Positions 62,103 to 64,000 of a stretch of DNA of 64,000 nt are shown here, one piece after another (position 1 is the stretch's first letter; each line of letters starts with the position of its first letter). The notes under the pieces are model-generated. The model made no database searches. It was not told the origin of the DNA and was given only the letters and a program-made list of their open reading frames with translations. Made by a program: the position numbers and the translations under genes. The DNA comes from an uncultured Clostridium sp. (GTDB lineage: Bacteria > Bacillota > Clostridia > TANB77 > CAG-508), in the NCBI GenBank assembly GCA_948471055.1, contig CAOKQZ010000007.1, positions 1 through 64,000 of the forward strand, written 5' to 3'.

Positions 62103-64000
62103 CTATTCATGTATTCCATCAGATACATATTCTAATTCTTCTTCTAATCTAGAAGTTAATTTATTTGTTACTTGATCTACAATTCCATCTATATCTTGTT
62201 CTCCATTTATATTGTTATTGTTTGTCAAGTTTATTGTTAGTGGTACTGTTGTAAATCTATTAATAGTATCCCTTTCAGCTAGATCAATCAAATATTTCAA
62301 ATCTTCTTCTGATATATCTTTTGTATTATCAGCAATGTCCTTTGTATTACCTGCTATATCTCCAAGAGTTCCATTCTTTGATGGATCAAATGAAAAACTA
62401 TTTAATGCACTATCAATAGCATCTCCTGCACCCTTTATCCAATCGTTTCTATGGTCAACTCTGTCTTGTCTTGTATTATTCATATCAATTGCTGTATTTT
62501 GAATATTGGTAGCTGATGCATTAAGATTTGCACTAAATTGCCCTTTTAATTCATTGATTTTTTCCATTGTTCCATCCATTTGGCTTGCCATATCTTTTAA
62601 TTTTTGATTTCTATTTACAACCTTTTCTTCCATACCTTTTGCAAAATCATCTGCAAAATGTGCTGCTTGTACTGTGTCTATAGATACACCTGGTATCTTG
62701 TTTAGAACATTAATAATTCCATTTACAATAGAAACAACACCATTATATAACCCTTGAAATATTGCTAATATTCCAAGACAAACGGCATCAATTCCAGTTT
62801 GGAAAGCATACCAAGCACCCATCATTCCTAAAATGCAAGTTTGTACTCCTAACCATAAATACATAACTGCTAAAACTAATCCATACCAAATTGCTTGTAT
62901 TCCAAGTCCAGCAACCATAATTCCTAATTTCAACGCATCCCAAACATATAAAATCGCATATGCAACCTTATCATTTGTAAACCAGAAATATACTAATACA
63001 GCTATTAAAGCTATTATTATTAAAATAATCCATGTTGCAGGACAGGCTAACATTGCAGTGTTCAATCCTAATTGACTTGCCGTAGCGGCAACATCTGCTG
63101 CTACTTTTGTTCCTGTGGCAGCAGCTAAAGCATATTGAGCAATAGTTTGCACTGTTAATAATGCTGTAGCTATTCCACTTGCTATTTCCCATGCTGCATA
63201 AGCTCCAACTACTGCAAGTATCATTGGTGCAAAAGGCTCTAATACACTAATCAACCATGAAATACCTTCAATTAATCCTAATATTGCTTGTGCTGCTAAA
63301 CTTGCTCCATCGATAAACATATTAAACATTTCTTGTACTTGCTCATTATTAGCAAATTCATTTATTTTCTTTAATACAGGTTGGAATGCCTTTAATGCTA
63401 TATTTTTCATTTTGGTCCAAATTTGGCTCCATGTCATAGGCATTTTTTCAAATGCTGCATTCGTTTCATCAGCACTAGCCAATAACGCATTTTTAACAAC
63501 CTGAGCTGATAACTTACCTTCTTTTGCTAAATCACGAATCTTCCCAATTGGTACATCCAAATAATCAGCAATTTTTTGAATAACTGGTGTAGCATTTTCA
63601 AATACTGCATTTAATTCTTCTCCACGAAGAACTCCAGAGGCTAACGCCTGCGTTATTTGTAATTGTGCTGATGCAATTCCTTGTTGATTTGTTCTTGCAA
63701 GTACAAAGTTTTTATTCAATTGCTCTGCAAATGCAATTAACTCATCATTTCCCTTAAATGCTTTTCCAGCTTGTAGTCCTAGTTTTGTAACAATATCCGT
63801 AGTTGTTTGGTATGATGCTCTTGCATTCATTGATGATGCAAAAATTTTATTTTGTAACTCTTCCACACTGCCTTTATCATCAACTATCAAACTTAATCTA
63901 GCCTTATTATTTGTCATTTCATCTGATAAATTAAATAATCCTTTTATTGCACTTATTCCTCCGAGAGCAATAACAATATTTCTTACTGTACTTAATAAAC
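62103..64000 (-). CDS. Tail tape measure protein (partial, runs off the right edge)
   Basis: An open frame of 632 visible codons continues through the window edge. It contains a tape-measure N-terminal region (QITQALASGVLRGEELNAVFENATPVIQKIADYLDVPIGKIRDLAKEGKLSAQVVKNALL pattern), then several membrane-like hydrophobic segments (ALIAVLVYFWF, MVAGLGIQAIWYGLVLAVMYLW) and a helical C-terminus. It sets tail length and is injected with DNA. An internal ATG at 63917 is not thought to be the true start, because the frame upstream is open and continues the sequence. Confidence 0.9.
   Translation of the reverse strand, partial: LLSTVRNIVIALGGISAIKGLFNLSDEMTNNKARLSLIVDDKGSVEELQNKIFASSMNARASYQTTTDIVTKLGLQAGKAFKGNDELIAFAEQLNKNFVLARTNQQGIASAQLQITQALASGVLRGEELNAVFENATPVIQKIADYLDVPIGKIRDLAKEGKLSAQVVKNALLASADETNAAFEKMPMTWSQIWTKMKNIALKAFQPVLKKINEFANNEQVQEMFNMFIDGASLAAQAILGLIEGISWLISVLEPFAPMILAVVGAYAAWEIASGIATALLTVQTIAQYALAAATGTKVAADVAATASQLGLNTAMLACPATWIILIIIALIAVLVYFWFTNDKVAYAILYVWDALKLGIMVAGLGIQAIWYGLVLAVMYLWLGVQTCILGMMGAWYAFQTGIDAVCLGILAIFQGLYNGVVSIVNGIINVLNKIPGVSIDTVQAAHFADDFAKGMEEKVVNRNQKLKDMASQMDGTMEKINELKGQFSANLNASATNIQNTAIDMNNTRQDRVDHRNDWIKGAGDAIDSALNSFSFDPSKNGTLGDIAGNTKDIADNTKDISEEDLKYLIDLAERDTINRFTTVPLTINLTNNNNINGEQDIDGIVDQVTNKLTSRLEEELEYVSDGIHE

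Overview
The window comes from a very AT-rich Gram-positive bacterium, most likely an uncultured gut Clostridia/Bacilli-type Firmicute. The signs are AGGAGG-type ribosome sites, MutS2, a DnaE-type polymerase, sortase/LPxTG proteins, a DUF2651-type membrane protein, Tn1549-like conjugative-element genes and a PBSX-like prophage. I could not name the species. No rRNA, tRNA or CRISPR array was seen. There are three layers. (1) About 1-31.6 kb is one end of an integrative conjugative element (ICE), nearly all on the minus strand: relaxosome protein, primase-like Toprim protein, a 2494-residue methylase/helicase, a thioester/Cna-B surface protein with its own sortase, and parA-parB. The 5' end of a group II intron runs off the left edge. 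The ICE's parA is cut in two by a nested 13.6-kb mobilizable element (17555-31194) that carries a serine recombinase, TnpV and TnpW-like proteins, relaxase, RepA-like ATPase with iteron-like repeats, a second ParB, a PstI/BsuBI-like restriction-modification pair, and an XRE-controlled pair of paralogues. Joining the two parA pieces at the shared GTGG restores an uninterrupted ParA. (2) About 31.8-50.7 kb is host chromosome: sortase and LPQTG protein, mutS2, secreted cell-wall proteins, a two-component system, NUDIX, dnaE, an S4 protein, an antirepressor-like gene, an Rpn-type nuclease, a DUF2651 protein and truA. (3) About 51-64 kb is the late end of a contractile-tailed prophage: tape measure, LysM, XkdQ-U homologues, tail protein, diversity-generating retroelement, lysis genes. 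It continues past the right edge.

Two observations stand out. First, five host genes (sortase, mutS2, a surface protein, a histidine kinase, truA) look frameshifted at nine places, and all nine have the same form: an in-frame CGG codon at which one base (the C) must be skipped so that the following GGN is read as glycine. In TruA and the kinase these glycines lie in conserved motifs. With one base removed per site, every gene has an intact length divisible by three and the expected family sequence. A manual scan found no in-frame CGG used as an ordinary arginine codon in any other gene checked, including the 1161-codon dnaE. This suggests that CGG is an unassigned or hungry codon in this lineage and is resolved by +1 frameshifting or by quadruplet CGGN decoding as glycine. 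I know of no description of this.

Second, the prophage carries a complete diversity-generating retroelement: reverse transcriptase, 111-bp template repeat, and a variable repeat at the C-terminus of a tail protein. All 15 template/variable differences fall on template adenines. No Avd gene is present, but a MutS-domain-I-like protein sits about 2.4 kb away. A third point is a complete TnpV-like gene with its own ribosome site, embedded in another frame inside the methylase/helicase gene; it overprints that protein's disordered linker.

The layers fit together simply: a conjugative element and a nested mobilizable passenger, each with its own transfer and partition genes; a chromosomal segment with unusual decoding; and a prophage that diversifies its receptor-binding tail protein.
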